Assembly (NCBI GenBank): GCA_037968815.1
Contig: JBBKWF010000021.1
Coordinates: 62,001 to 126,000, forward strand
Reading direction: 5' to 3'
Source: Pseudopedobacter sp037968815
GTDB lineage: Bacteria; Bacteroidota; Bacteroidia; Sphingobacteriales; Sphingobacteriaceae
Length of the DNA stretch: 64,000 bases
Shown here in pieces: positions 50,723 to 59,437 of this stretch. The notes below the pieces were generated by a model. It was not told where the DNA came from. It did no database searches and saw only the letters and a program-made list of their open reading frames with translations. A program made the translations under genes and the position numbers. Every line of letters begins with the position of its first letter. Position 1 is the stretch's first letter.

Positions 50723-51931
50723 ATGGGAGCTCATCATCATTCATATAATTTTTCAGAGCAATTTAGTTTTAGCGGAAAAGCTAAAACATATAGCTTAATA
50801 GGTATCGTTATAGGTATACTAGCCATAGCTTATGGCTTTTTAACAGGTCACGCAGAGCGCACTTTTCTTAACTTATTATTAATGAGTTATTATTTCACTT
50901 GTGTTTGTGCTGCCGGATTATTCTTTTGCGCAATACAGTTTGTTGCACAAGCAGGCTGGTCTGCAAGTTTATTACGAGTACCACAGGCCTTTTCAAAGGT
51001 TTTGCCTTTTGCAAGTGTAATATTAGTTATTGTAGTTGCAGCAGGTTTATATACGCATAATCTTTACGGTAGTTGGAACCATGCTCCTGGAGAAGGAGGA
51101 GGTCACCATTTTAGCCATAGTAAAGAGGTTTATTTAAGTCCTTTATTCTTTTTAGGAAGATTAGTTTTGTTCCTAGGTGCATATAGCATCTTCGGACTAT
51201 TACTTTCTAAACTTTCTGTTAATGAGGATATTCATGGTGGTTTAAAAAGCTATGAGAAAAGTATTAAGTACGCTACAATTTTCTTAGTGATCTTTGGTTT
51301 TACTACTCCATTATGGGCTTTTGATACTATTATGTCTTTAGAGGCACACTGGTTTTCAACTATGTTTGGTTGGTATAACTTTGCGGCTATGTGGGTAGCT
51401 GGTATGGCTACTATTAGTATTGTAGTAATTTTACTTAGAAAAGCAGGTAATATGCCATGGATAAAAGATAGCCACATTCATAACTTAGGTTTGTTTGTTT
51501 TTGCTTTCTCTATTTTTTGGACATATATCTGGTTTGCACAGTTCTTATTAATCTACTATGCAAATATTCCAGAAGAAACGGTTTACTTCTTTAAAAGATG
51601 GGAAGGTTTTTATTTACCATTATTTTGGCTAAACCTAATTATTAACTTTTTGTCTCCAGTATTAATTTTAATGTCTAGAGATGCAAAAAGAAAAACTAAT
51701 ATCTTACTTGGAGTTAGTATTCTGTTAATTTGTGGACACTGGTTAGATTACTATATGATGATTATGCCAGGTACAATTGCTGAAGCAGCAGGTTTTGGTA
51801 TAATTGAAATTGGTGTTTTCTTAGGGTTTGTAGGTTTGTTTACTTTCTCAATATTAACATCATTAAGTAAAGCACCTCTAGCTCCAAAAAATCACCCATT
51901 TTTGGAAGAGAGTTTGAATCATCAGATATAA
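50723..51931 (+). CDS. actF: Alternative complex III membrane subunit F
   Basis: I use ATG 50723 (402 residues, MGAHHHSYNFSEQF); an in-frame ATG at 50678 lies inside actE and is less likely. The protein has about ten membrane segments and resembles ActC/NrfD distantly, as ActF does. Family blocks include GSWNHAPGEGGGHHFSHSKE, FLGRLVLFLGAYS, FDTIMSLEAHWFSTMFGWYN and GHWLDYYMMIMPG. In known complexes it contacts the terminal oxidase and may help in proton translocation. It is followed after 25 bp by coxB, consistent with a physical alternative complex III-oxidase supercomplex. Confidence 0.93.
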   Translation: MGAHHHSYNFSEQFSFSGKAKTYSLIGIVIGILAIAYGFLTGHAERTFLNLLLMSYYFTCVCAAGLFFCAIQFVAQAGWSASLLRVPQAFSKVLPFASVILVIVVAAGLYTHNLYGSWNHAPGEGGGHHFSHSKEVYLSPLFFLGRLVLFLGAYSIFGLLLSKLSVNEDIHGGLKSYEKSIKYATIFLVIFGFTTPLWAFDTIMSLEAHWFSTMFGWYNFAAMWVAGMATISIVVILLRKAGNMPWIKDSHIHNLGLFVFAFSIFWTYIWFAQFLLIYYANIPEETVYFFKRWEGFYLPLFWLNLIINFLSPVLILMSRDAKRKTNILLGVSILLICGHWLDYYMMIMPGTIAEAAGFGIIEIGVFLGFVGLFTFSILTSLSKAPLAPKNHPFLEESLNHQI

Positions 51932-51956
51932 AAATAGGACTCAATTGAACTATATA

Positions 51957-53150
51957 ATGAACATTAAGAAATTTTTTAATCTAAAGAGTTTACTTGCACT
52001 CGGAGCAGTTATTTTCTTCTCCTTTTCGCAAGCGATAGCGGAAGAAACGGCAATAGTCGCAGAAGACGTTGCTAAGAATGACGGACTTGGTAAAACAGTT
52101 GGTTATTATGTACTTCTATTTTTACTGCTTTGCATTTTTATTGGCATCATAGGTAAAATATTAAGTGTTTATGATTTAACTCGTAAAATACAAGGTGGAA
52201 GAAACGGTATCAAATGGGACAAAATTAATGGTGTTTTATTTGCTGTTACCCTAATTGTTGGCTTGTACGGTACGTACTGGTCTTATACAGTTCATGGTGC
52301 TCAAATTTTACCTGCAGCAAGCTCTATACATGGTGCTAAAATTGATACCATGTTTAGCATAACATTAATACTTACAACCATTGTTCTTGTTTTAACGCAC
52401 ATTGCGTTGTTCTCTTTTGCTTACCTATATAATAGCAGCAAAAAAAGAAAAGCATATTACTATCCACACAACAATACCTTAGAAAAATACTGGACGGTTA
52501 TCCCAGCAATTGTTTTGACTGTATTGGTATTGATGGGTTTTTTCACCTGGAGAGGGATTACCAATATTTCTAAAGAAGACATGAAAAGCGCAATTCAGGT
52601 TGATGTATCTGCACAGCAATTTTCTTGGGATGTGAGATACGCAGGTAAGGATAACGTTAACGGAAGAAAAAACTTTAAATTGATAGGTGGTCTTAACGGT
52701 TTAAACAGTTCAGGTTTAGATTTATCTGATAAAGCAAACTATGATGATTTAAGGGTTAATGAGATTGTACTGCCAGTTAATAAGTCAGTGCGTTTCACTT
52801 TGAGTTCAAAGGATGTAATTCACAGTTTTTATATGCCTCACTTTAGAACGCAAATGAACTGTGTACCTGGTATGACGACATATTTCCAATTTACACCTAC
52901 TAAAACTACTCAAGAAATGCGTCAAGATACTGACAACGCTAAGTTTGATTATACCTTACTTTGTGCTAAAATTTGTGGTGGTTCTCACTATAACATGCAA
53001 TTTAAAGTACGTGTAGTTTCAAACAGAGAGTATCAACAATGGCTTAAAGAACAAAAACCTGCAGTTACAGAAGATATGAAAAAAGAATATCAACTGGCAA
53101 TGAAGGATAATGTTACCGGTTCAGAGAGTAAAATTGCGTTAAACAACTAA
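51957..53150 (+). CDS. coxB: Cytochrome c oxidase subunit II
   Basis: The ATG at 51957 (397 residues) is used rather than an in-frame TTG 12 bp upstream. It has a signal peptide (FSFSQAIAEE), two membrane segments plus one more N-terminal segment, and a cupredoxin domain. CuA ligands are seen in KDVIHSFYMPHFRTQMNCVPG and CAKICGGSHYNM (C-x3-C-x3-H-x2-M, about residue 336); the usual CxExC glutamate is replaced by Lys-Ile, so CAKIC. There is no fused cytochrome c, which fits delivery by alternative complex III. It precedes coxA by 23 bp. Confidence 0.95.
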   Translation: MNIKKFFNLKSLLALGAVIFFSFSQAIAEETAIVAEDVAKNDGLGKTVGYYVLLFLLLCIFIGIIGKILSVYDLTRKIQGGRNGIKWDKINGVLFAVTLIVGLYGTYWSYTVHGAQILPAASSIHGAKIDTMFSITLILTTIVLVLTHIALFSFAYLYNSSKKRKAYYYPHNNTLEKYWTVIPAIVLTVLVLMGFFTWRGITNISKEDMKSAIQVDVSAQQFSWDVRYAGKDNVNGRKNFKLIGGLNGLNSSGLDLSDKANYDDLRVNEIVLPVNKSVRFTLSSKDVIHSFYMPHFRTQMNCVPGMTTYFQFTPTKTTQEMRQDTDNAKFDYTLLCAKICGGSHYNMQFKVRVVSNREYQQWLKEQKPAVTEDMKKEYQLAMKDNVTGSESKIALNN

Positions 53151-53173
53151 GACTAAAAATACAGAAGGAGATT

Positions 53174-55066
53174 ATGTCAACAATTGCAATTAATAACCCA
53201 TCAGCAATTCCCCATGATGATCATTCACATGAGCATCATCATGAAACATTTTTGACTAAATATGTTTTTAGTCAAGATCACAAGATGATCGCAAAACAGT
53301 TCCTTATTACAGGTATTATTATGGCTGTTATCGCCATGCTTTTATCTATTCTTTTCAGGATTCAGTTAGCATACCCAGATCAAAGTTTTCCATTATTGGA
53401 AGTTTTATTAGGAAGATTTGCACCTGAAGGTCGTTTAGATCCTAACTTTTATCTGTCTCTTGTTACCATACACGGAACCATCATGGTTTTCTTTGTATTA
53501 ACAGCAGGTTTAAGTGGAACTTTCTCAAACTTATTAATACCCTTGCAAATTGGAGCTCGCGATATGGCTTCTCCATTTATGAATATGCTTTCTTACTGGT
53601 TGTTCTTTATTGCATCAGTAATTATGGTGTCAACATTTTTTGTTGAATCAGGACCTGCAGGTGGTGGATGGACAATTTATCCACCGTTATCAGCCGTTCC
53701 ACAAGCAATGCCCGGTTCCGGTTTAGGGATGACACTTTGGTTGGTTTCAATGGTACTTTTTGTTGCTTCATCTTTAATGGGAGGTATAAACTATGTATCA
53801 ACAATATTAAATATGCGTACCAAAGGAATGGATCTTTGGAAAATGCCATTAACTATTTGGTCTTTTCTTTTGACTGCTATTTTAGGTATTCTATCTTTCC
53901 CAGTATTGGTAGCAGGTGTGGTGCTTTTAATCTTCGATAGAAGTTTTGGTACTTCATTCTATTTGTCAGATATTTTTATCGGTGGACAAGCTTTGTCTCA
54001 CGAAGGTGGAAGTCCAATCTTGTGGCAACATTTATTCTGGTTCTTAGGTCACCCAGAGGTTTATATTGTAATTATGCCTGCAATGGGTATTGCTTCCGAA
54101 GTAATGTCTGTAAACTCGCGTAAACCTATTTTTGGTTACCATGCCATGGTTTATTCATTAATTGGTATTACATCTTTATCCTTTATTGTATGGGGACACC
54201 ATATGTTTGTTACCGGTATGAATCCGTTTTTAGGTGGGGTGTTTATGATCACTACCTTAATTATTGCGGTACCATCAGCGGTAAAAACTTTTAACTGGTT
54301 GGCTACATTGTGGCGTGGAAATATCAGATTTACACCTGCAATGCTTTTTGCTATTGGTTTAGTGTCATTCTTTATTTCTGGTGGTTTAACCGGAATTTGG
54401 TTAGGAAACGCAGCTTTAGATATCCATTTACATGATACTTACTTTGTAGTAGCTCACTTTCACTTAGTAATGGGGTCTGCTGCTATATTTGGAATGGTTG
54501 CCGGTGTTTACCATTGGTTCCCGAAAATGTTTGGTAGAATGATGAATGCTAAGTTAGGTTATCTTCACTTTTGGTTAACCTTTATTTCAGCATACTTAGT
54601 GTTTTTCCCAATGCACTTTATGGGTTTAGATGGTGTTCCACGTAGATACTATGCATTTACTGAGTTTGAATCTATGGATAAGTGGTTATCTGTTAACGTG
54701 TTTGTAACTTGGTCTGCAATATTAGGTGCAGTAGCTCAAGTAGCTTTCTTGTTTAACTTCTTCTACTCAATTTTCTTCGGTAAAAAGGCTACTGAAAATC
54801 CTTGGGAAGCTAATACTTTGGAATGGACTACTCCGGTAGAGCGTATTCACGGAAACTGGCCAGGAGAAATTCCAACTGTTTATCGTTGGCCTTATGATTA
54901 TAGTAAACCAGGTCATGGTGAAGATTTTATTTTACAAAGCACTCCACATTCTCAAACAATGAGCTCAAATTTACTTCACGATTTTGAAGGAAATGAAGTT
55001 GCAGAGAAGATTCAGGAGAAATGGAATATAGATAACAACAGAACTACTGATACAGAGTTCAAATAA
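53174..55066 (+). CDS. coxA: Cytochrome c oxidase subunit I
   Basis: The 630-residue protein is a heme-copper oxidase of A type with twelve or more membrane segments. The start has a good Shine-Dalgarno (AGAAGGAG). Ligands: low-spin heme His in VTIHGTIMVFFVLTAGL, CuB His and cross-linked Tyr in GHPEVYIVIMP (about 293), WGHHMFVTGM, and heme a3/a His pair in LHDTYFVVAHFHLVMG (about 420-433). The His-rich N-terminus (HDDHSHEHHHE) could bind copper and is common in relatives. It reduces oxygen and pumps protons. A stable hairpin follows it. Confidence 0.97.
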   Translation: MSTIAINNPSAIPHDDHSHEHHHETFLTKYVFSQDHKMIAKQFLITGIIMAVIAMLLSILFRIQLAYPDQSFPLLEVLLGRFAPEGRLDPNFYLSLVTIHGTIMVFFVLTAGLSGTFSNLLIPLQIGARDMASPFMNMLSYWLFFIASVIMVSTFFVESGPAGGGWTIYPPLSAVPQAMPGSGLGMTLWLVSMVLFVASSLMGGINYVSTILNMRTKGMDLWKMPLTIWSFLLTAILGILSFPVLVAGVVLLIFDRSFGTSFYLSDIFIGGQALSHEGGSPILWQHLFWFLGHPEVYIVIMPAMGIASEVMSVNSRKPIFGYHAMVYSLIGITSLSFIVWGHHMFVTGMNPFLGGVFMITTLIIAVPSAVKTFNWLATLWRGNIRFTPAMLFAIGLVSFFISGGLTGIWLGNAALDIHLHDTYFVVAHFHLVMGSAAIFGMVAGVYHWFPKMFGRMMNAKLGYLHFWLTFISAYLVFFPMHFMGLDGVPRRYYAFTEFESMDKWLSVNVFVTWSAILGAVAQVAFLFNFFYSIFFGKKATENPWEANTLEWTTPVERIHGNWPGEIPTVYRWPYDYSKPGHGEDFILQSTPHSQTMSSNLLHDFEGNEVAEKIQEKWNIDNNRTTDTEFK

Positions 55067-55087
55067 AATTGTTATTTGAATAAGTAA

Positions 55088-55120
55088 TTGGGGTATTCGG
55101 TTTATTTACGGATACCCCAA
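55088..55120 (+). terminator. Hairpin between coxA and ctaA
   Basis: Arms TTGGGGTATTCG and CGGATACCCCAA pair over 12 bp (one G-U) around a 9-nt loop, followed by TTTTATAA. It lies in the 69-bp gap between the subunit I gene and ctaA and can act as a partial terminator or 3' end stabiliser, giving more structural-subunit than assembly-factor message. Confidence 0.75.
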
Positions 55121-55135
55121 TTTTATAAAACTGAA

Positions 55136-56197
55136 ATGTACTCAAAGGCTGAAGGTCGTTTTTTATCTGCGAATTTTGTTTCGTTGATTGCTCTTTTCTT
55201 GTTAATACTTGCAGGCGGTGTGGTACGTAGTTCTGGTTCTGGAATGGGTTGTCCTGATTGGCCTAAATGCTTTGATCAATATATTCCACCTACAGACGTT
55301 TCTCAACTACCAGCACACTATAAAGAGAAATACGTACAAAAGAGGATTGAAAAGAATAAACATTTTGCTAAACTTTTAGATAAGACAGGATATTCAGACT
55401 TGGCAGATAAAGTCCGCCATGATGAAAGCATAAAAGTACCCGAAGAGTTTAATGTTGGGAAAACATATACAGAGTATATAAACAGACTAATTGGCGCTGC
55501 AACTGGTTTTATTTTAATGATTACTTTTGCTTTAGCAATTCCGTTATTTAAAAGTAAACCTGCTGTTTTTTGGTTAAGCGGATTAAATCTGATTTTAGTT
55601 GGTTTTCAAGGTTGGTTAGGCTCAATTGTAGTTTCAACAAATCTTCTAGCTTGGATGATTACAGTTCATATGCTAGTGGCGGTTTTAATTGTTGCAATTG
55701 CTTTGTACACTTATTTTTTAGTGAAACTACCAAAGGTGTCGCTATCAATTAACAGCAAGCAATTGTTTCTTTTAAGAATGATGTCTCTAATTACAATAGC
55801 AGTTTCTTTGTGGCAAATCACAATAGGTACTGAAGTTAGAGAAGAAGTAGATGCAGTGAGGTCTAATTTTCCGGAGCTGATGCGTAGTGAATGGCTTACA
55901 GAAGCTGGGAGAATTTTTACAGATCATAAACAGATAGCTTGGTTATATTTGGCTGTTAGTTTATTGCTGTTTATAGTAATAAGGAGATATAAAATTGTAG
56001 GACTTGTTTCTAAATTGGCTTTTTGGATGTTAGTGCTTTTTGCACTTCAAGTGATTACCGGTTTAGCTCTAGCATATTTTGCAATGGTAGCATGGGGGCA
56101 AGCAGCACATATGCTTTTGGCAATTGTTCTGTTTTCTGTTCAAGCTTATATTTTGTTTGTTTTTTACAGCAAAAAATCTAATTTAATAAGATTATAG
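55136..56197 (+). CDS. ctaA: Heme A synthase (COX15/CtaA family)
   Basis: The ATG at 55136 (353 residues) is used; an in-frame TTG at 55088 lies in the hairpin. About eight membrane segments are seen. Family motifs are GGVVRSSGSGMGCPDWPKCF (with the paired Cys), YTEYINRLIGAATGF (heme-ligand region), GFQGWLGSIVVSTNLL, MITVHMLVAVLIV, and the second half DHKQIAWLYLAV and QAAHMLLAIVLF with further His ligands. It oxidises heme O to heme A for the oxidase encoded upstream. Its stop codon shares one base with the GTG start of ctaB. Confidence 0.93.
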   Translation: MYSKAEGRFLSANFVSLIALFLLILAGGVVRSSGSGMGCPDWPKCFDQYIPPTDVSQLPAHYKEKYVQKRIEKNKHFAKLLDKTGYSDLADKVRHDESIKVPEEFNVGKTYTEYINRLIGAATGFILMITFALAIPLFKSKPAVFWLSGLNLILVGFQGWLGSIVVSTNLLAWMITVHMLVAVLIVAIALYTYFLVKLPKVSLSINSKQLFLLRMMSLITIAVSLWQITIGTEVREEVDAVRSNFPELMRSEWLTEAGRIFTDHKQIAWLYLAVSLLLFIVIRRYKIVGLVSKLAFWMLVLFALQVITGLALAYFAMVAWGQAAHMLLAIVLFSVQAYILFVFYSKKSNLIRL

Positions 56198-57054
56198 TGG
56201 GGGAGTTTATTAACGATTTTAAAAATTTAATAAAACTAAGGCTTACACTTTTGGTAGTGTTTTCTGCTTCCATTTGTTTTTTAATTGGCGAGCATTATCA
56301 AGAGTCAATTCACTGGGTAAATTGGATTAAATTAGTAGTTGGTGGTTTTTTGGTTACCTCTGCTGCAAACGGATTTAATGAAATTATTGAAAAAGACTTA
56401 GATAAATTAATGACTAGAACTTCTGATAGACCTTTGCCTTCGGGTAGAATGACTACAGGTCAAGCGTTAGTTTTAAGTTTATTAATGGGTATTTCTGGAA
56501 CCTACTTACTAGGTAGCTTGAACTTACTTACAGGCGTACTTTCTGTTTTCTCTATATTCCTATATGCTTTTTTATATACGCCACTTAAGCGTAAATCACC
56601 AATTGCTGTTTTTGTTGGTGCAATTCCAGGTGCTTTGCCTCCTTTAATTGGTTATGTAGCTTCGCATGGACAAATTGACACCATAGCATTGGTGCTGTTT
56701 GGAGTTCAGTTCGTTTGGCAATTCCCTCATTTTTGGGCAATCGCTTGGGTACTTGATGATGATTATAAAAAAGCAGGTTTTCGACTATTACCAACAACCC
56801 ATAGAGACAGAACAAGTGCTATTATAACTTTGATATCAACGTTTATCTTAATTCCCGTAAGTCTTTTACCTACTTACTTTGGGTTTGGAGGGAACTTAAT
56901 TGCTATTGTTTCTATTATAATGGGTTTAATATTTACCTATCAGGCATTTATTTTGGCTAAAAACCTAGATGTTAAGTCTGCCCGCAAATTAATGTTTGGC
57001 AGTTTTATTTACTTACCAGTAGTGCAACTGGTACTTTTATTTAACTTAAATTAA
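56197..57054 (+). CDS. ctaB: Protoheme IX farnesyltransferase (heme O synthase)
   Basis: Translation starts at GTG 56197, sharing its first G with the ctaA stop (TAGTG); no suitable ATG exists, so coupling is likely. The 285-residue protein is a UbiA-superfamily prenyltransferase with about eight membrane segments and the Asp-rich site NEIIEKDLDKLMTRTSDRPLPSG. Further family blocks are YTPLKRKSPIAVFVGAIPGALPP-type (KRKSPIAVFVGAIPGALPPL) and DDDYKKAGFRLLPTTHRDRT. It adds a farnesyl group to heme B, giving heme O, the substrate of CtaA. Confidence 0.95.
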   Translation: MGEFINDFKNLIKLRLTLLVVFSASICFLIGEHYQESIHWVNWIKLVVGGFLVTSAANGFNEIIEKDLDKLMTRTSDRPLPSGRMTTGQALVLSLLMGISGTYLLGSLNLLTGVLSVFSIFLYAFLYTPLKRKSPIAVFVGAIPGALPPLIGYVASHGQIDTIALVLFGVQFVWQFPHFWAIAWVLDDDYKKAGFRLLPTTHRDRTSAIITLISTFILIPVSLLPTYFGFGGNLIAIVSIIMGLIFTYQAFILAKNLDVKSARKLMFGSFIYLPVVQLVLLFNLN

Positions 57055-57059
57055 AGAAT

Positions 57060-57635
57060 ATGGTACTTAATAGTAACCTCGATAAACAAAGCTTACAGCC
57101 AAAAAAGTTTGTGCTTTGGCTTTATATAGTTTCTTCAATTATATTTTTTGCAGGCTTAACAAGTGGCTTTATTGTGTACTCTGGTGATGGAGTAGGTAAA
57201 TCGTTAAATGTTGACTTGCCTAAAGCTTTTATTTATAGCACTGTTATTATTGTAGTTAGTAGTTTAACTATGCATTTGGCATTTTTAAGTACAAAAAAAT
57301 TACAGTTTGCAAAGCAGAAATTATGGTTATGGGTAACATTTGCTTTAGGGCTTTCGTTTATTAGCTTACAAGTTTACGGATGGACGGTTTGGACTAACCT
57401 TGGTATCTTCTTCGTTAACTCAAACGCTACAATAAGCTTTGTTTACGCTTTCACCTTATTTCATATAATACATATATTAGCTGGCTTAATAATGATCTTA
57501 ACGGCAATTAAAAGCAGTTATGGACCAGTACCTAATGTTAAAAATACCTTTAGAATGGAAATAACTTCTATTTTTTGGCATTTTGTAGATATTGTATGGA
57601 TATATTTATACCTTTTCTTACTTTTGAATCAATAA
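57060..57635 (+). CDS. Cytochrome c oxidase subunit III-like protein, first copy
   Basis: The 191-residue protein has five membrane segments and belongs to the heme-copper oxidase subunit III family. Typical elements are SGFIVYSGDG after the first helix, ALGLSFISLQVYGWTVWTNL, YAFTLFHIIHILAGLIMIL and the terminal TSIFWHFVDIVWIYLYLFLLL. It lacks part of the N-terminal extension of its neighbour. It starts 5 bp after ctaB and is followed by a second, longer subunit III-like gene. Either may be the structural subunit. Confidence 0.88.
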   Translation: MVLNSNLDKQSLQPKKFVLWLYIVSSIIFFAGLTSGFIVYSGDGVGKSLNVDLPKAFIYSTVIIVVSSLTMHLAFLSTKKLQFAKQKLWLWVTFALGLSFISLQVYGWTVWTNLGIFFVNSNATISFVYAFTLFHIIHILAGLIMILTAIKSSYGPVPNVKNTFRMEITSIFWHFVDIVWIYLYLFLLLNQ

Positions 57636-57668
57636 AAACTTTACTCGGAAATTACAAATTATTATTTG

Positions 57669-58367
57669 ATGGATACAACAGCACAATTAGACGAGGTTAA
57701 AACCACCCCGTGGAGCGGAGGCAGATCGCCATTCTCAATAGAGTATGGTAAACTGATGATGTGGTTTTTTCTTTTATCAGATGCATTTACTTTCTCTGCA
57801 TTCTTAGTTTATTATGGCGCACAGCGTTTTAGTAAAATGACTTGGCCTGACCCGGATATCGTATTCCAGTCAATCCCTGGGATTACCGATACTGGTGCCC
57901 CTTTGGTTTTTGTAGGTATCATGACATTTATTTTGATTATGAGCTCTGTAACTATGGTTTTGGCGGTAGAAGCAGGACATCGTAATAAAAAGAAAGAAGT
58001 TGTTTGGTGGATGGTTGCTACTATTGTTGGTGGTTTTATGTTTTTAGGTTGCCAAGCATTAGAGTGGTCACATTTACACCACGCAGGTTTTTGGTGGGGA
58101 ACAATCCCAGGTCCAGAAGTAGTAGCCGCGGTAGGTGCAGATAGTGTGAGTGCGCAACAATTTGCAAACTTATTTTTCACCATTACAGGTTTCCACGGAT
58201 TCCACGTTTTTACGGGTGTAGTTATCAATATCATCATACTATTTATGACAATGGCTGGCGTTTTTGAACGCAGAGGACATTATTTAATGATTGAAAAAGT
58301 AGGTTTATATTGGCACTTTGTAGATTTAGTGTGGGTATTTGTATTTACTTTCTTCTATTTAGTATAA
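57669..58367 (+). CDS. coxC: Cytochrome c oxidase subunit III
   Basis: The ATG at 57669 (232 residues) is used; a TTG immediately before it would add one residue. It has five membrane segments: GKLMMWFFLLSDAFTFSAFLVYYGAQ, VEAGHRNKKKEVVWWMVATIVGG, CQALEWSHLHHAGFWWG, NLFFTITGFHGFHVFTGVVINI and the closing GLYWHFVDLVWVFVFTFFYLV, all standard subunit III features including the GFHGFHV block. The protein stabilises subunit I during proton pumping. It is the second of two tandem subunit III-like genes. Confidence 0.93.
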   Translation: MDTTAQLDEVKTTPWSGGRSPFSIEYGKLMMWFFLLSDAFTFSAFLVYYGAQRFSKMTWPDPDIVFQSIPGITDTGAPLVFVGIMTFILIMSSVTMVLAVEAGHRNKKKEVVWWMVATIVGGFMFLGCQALEWSHLHHAGFWWGTIPGPEVVAAVGADSVSAQQFANLFFTITGFHGFHVFTGVVINIIILFMTMAGVFERRGHYLMIEKVGLYWHFVDLVWVFVFTFFYLV

Positions 58368-58383
58368 TTTAAAATAAAAAAAA

Positions 58384-58725
58384 ATGTCATTACAAAATAC
58401 AAATGTGGAACATGTTGAAGAGCATGCAGCAATGTCAAAAGGAAAAATTTGGAAAGTTTTTTTCATCCTTTTGGGAATTACAGTTGTTGAGTTTATTATT
58501 GCTTTAGCTATTCCACACACAGCAATGTCCAATGGGGTTAGAAACTTTATCTACATTGCTTTAACTCTATGGAAAGCCTATTACATTGTGGCTTATTTCA
58601 TGCACTTAAAATTTGAAAAATACGCACTTATAGTGAGTATTCTACTTTCCTTTATTTTTATTATTTACTTTATAGTACTAATGTTGATTGAAGGAAACTA
58701 TTTGCACAGTCACATGACGATATGA
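58384..58725 (+). CDS. Cytochrome c oxidase subunit IV-like protein
   Basis: The 113-residue protein has three membrane segments and matches the small prokaryotic subunit IV family (COX4_pro/CyoD-like): KIWKVFFILLGITVVEFIIA, FIYIALTLWKAYYIVAYFMHLKFEKYALI and the C-terminal helix ending YLHSHMTI. Such subunits aid oxidase assembly. It lies 16 bp after subunit III, and its stop overlaps the start of the next gene by 4 bp (ATGA). Confidence 0.9.
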   Translation: MSLQNTNVEHVEEHAAMSKGKIWKVFFILLGITVVEFIIALAIPHTAMSNGVRNFIYIALTLWKAYYIVAYFMHLKFEKYALIVSILLSFIFIIYFIVLMLIEGNYLHSHMTI

Positions 58726-59423
58726 GGGGAAATAAATTTCCTTTAGCTAAAATATTAATCCTGGTAACCATATTAGCGTTACCAGGATTTTTGTATTATT
58801 TACTAAAGGAGAAAGGTAAAAACAGGTATAAACCTTTGCCTATTTTCGGGCCAAAAGTTGTTGCATCAACCTTTCATACAAAGCGGGGCGTTAAAATACC
58901 AGATACGGTTTATCATACCATAGCATTTCCAGATTTGCAAAATGCAGAAGGGAATGATGTTAAGCTTACTACAGAGCATAAAATGTTAAGCGTTGTAAAC
59001 TTTTTTTACGCCAATAATAACAACGTGTTACCCGAGCTTAACAAGGGAATTCAAAACTTACAGGAACAGTTTAAAGATAATAAGCGCATTAGGTTTGTTT
59101 CTATAAGTATTGATCCAGAAAATGATGATGCTAACAAGCTGAAGCAGTACACGACTAAAATTGGTGCAATCCCACAAAAGTGGGAAGTTTTAACTGCTGA
59201 TACATCGGTAACTTACCCTTTAGCAAGAAATCAATTTTTTGTAAATGCATTTCAAACTGAATCTGGAGGTTTTGTTTTTAGTGATAAGCTAATTTTGCTA
59301 GATGCCGAGAATAGAATTAGAGGATACTATACTGGTACTTCTAATGATGAAATTAGAAGGATAAGTGACGAGATTAAAGTTTTAATTACTGAAGAACTAC
59401 GTAAAATAAAAGCGGAGTTTTAG
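58722..59423 (+). CDS. Sco/SenC-family protein lacking the copper-binding residues
   Basis: The 233-residue protein has one N-terminal membrane anchor (about 8-27) and a thioredoxin-like domain aligned with Sco1/SenC by LSVVNFFYANNNNVLPELNK, FVSISIDPENDD and the tail FSDKLILLDAENRIRGYYTG. The canonical CxxxCP is replaced: the positions are Asn 99 and Leu 103, with only the final Pro 104 kept. The downstream His normally before the last strands is also absent (FSDKLILLD, 186-194). Copper transfer by the usual chemistry is therefore not possible. Location within the oxidase operon still suggests an assembly role, perhaps as a chaperone or scaffold. Confidence 0.88.
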   Translation: MRGNKFPLAKILILVTILALPGFLYYLLKEKGKNRYKPLPIFGPKVVASTFHTKRGVKIPDTVYHTIAFPDLQNAEGNDVKLTTEHKMLSVVNFFYANNNNVLPELNKGIQNLQEQFKDNKRIRFVSISIDPENDDANKLKQYTTKIGAIPQKWEVLTADTSVTYPLARNQFFVNAFQTESGGFVFSDKLILLDAENRIRGYYTGTSNDEIRRISDEIKVLITEELRKIKAEF

Positions 59424-59437
59424 AATTTATTTAGATA

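Noticed and set aside
57812..58237. 141-codon minus-strand open frame opposite the subunit III gene
   Set aside because: It is a shadow of a conserved oxidase gene; the sequence shows no family features.
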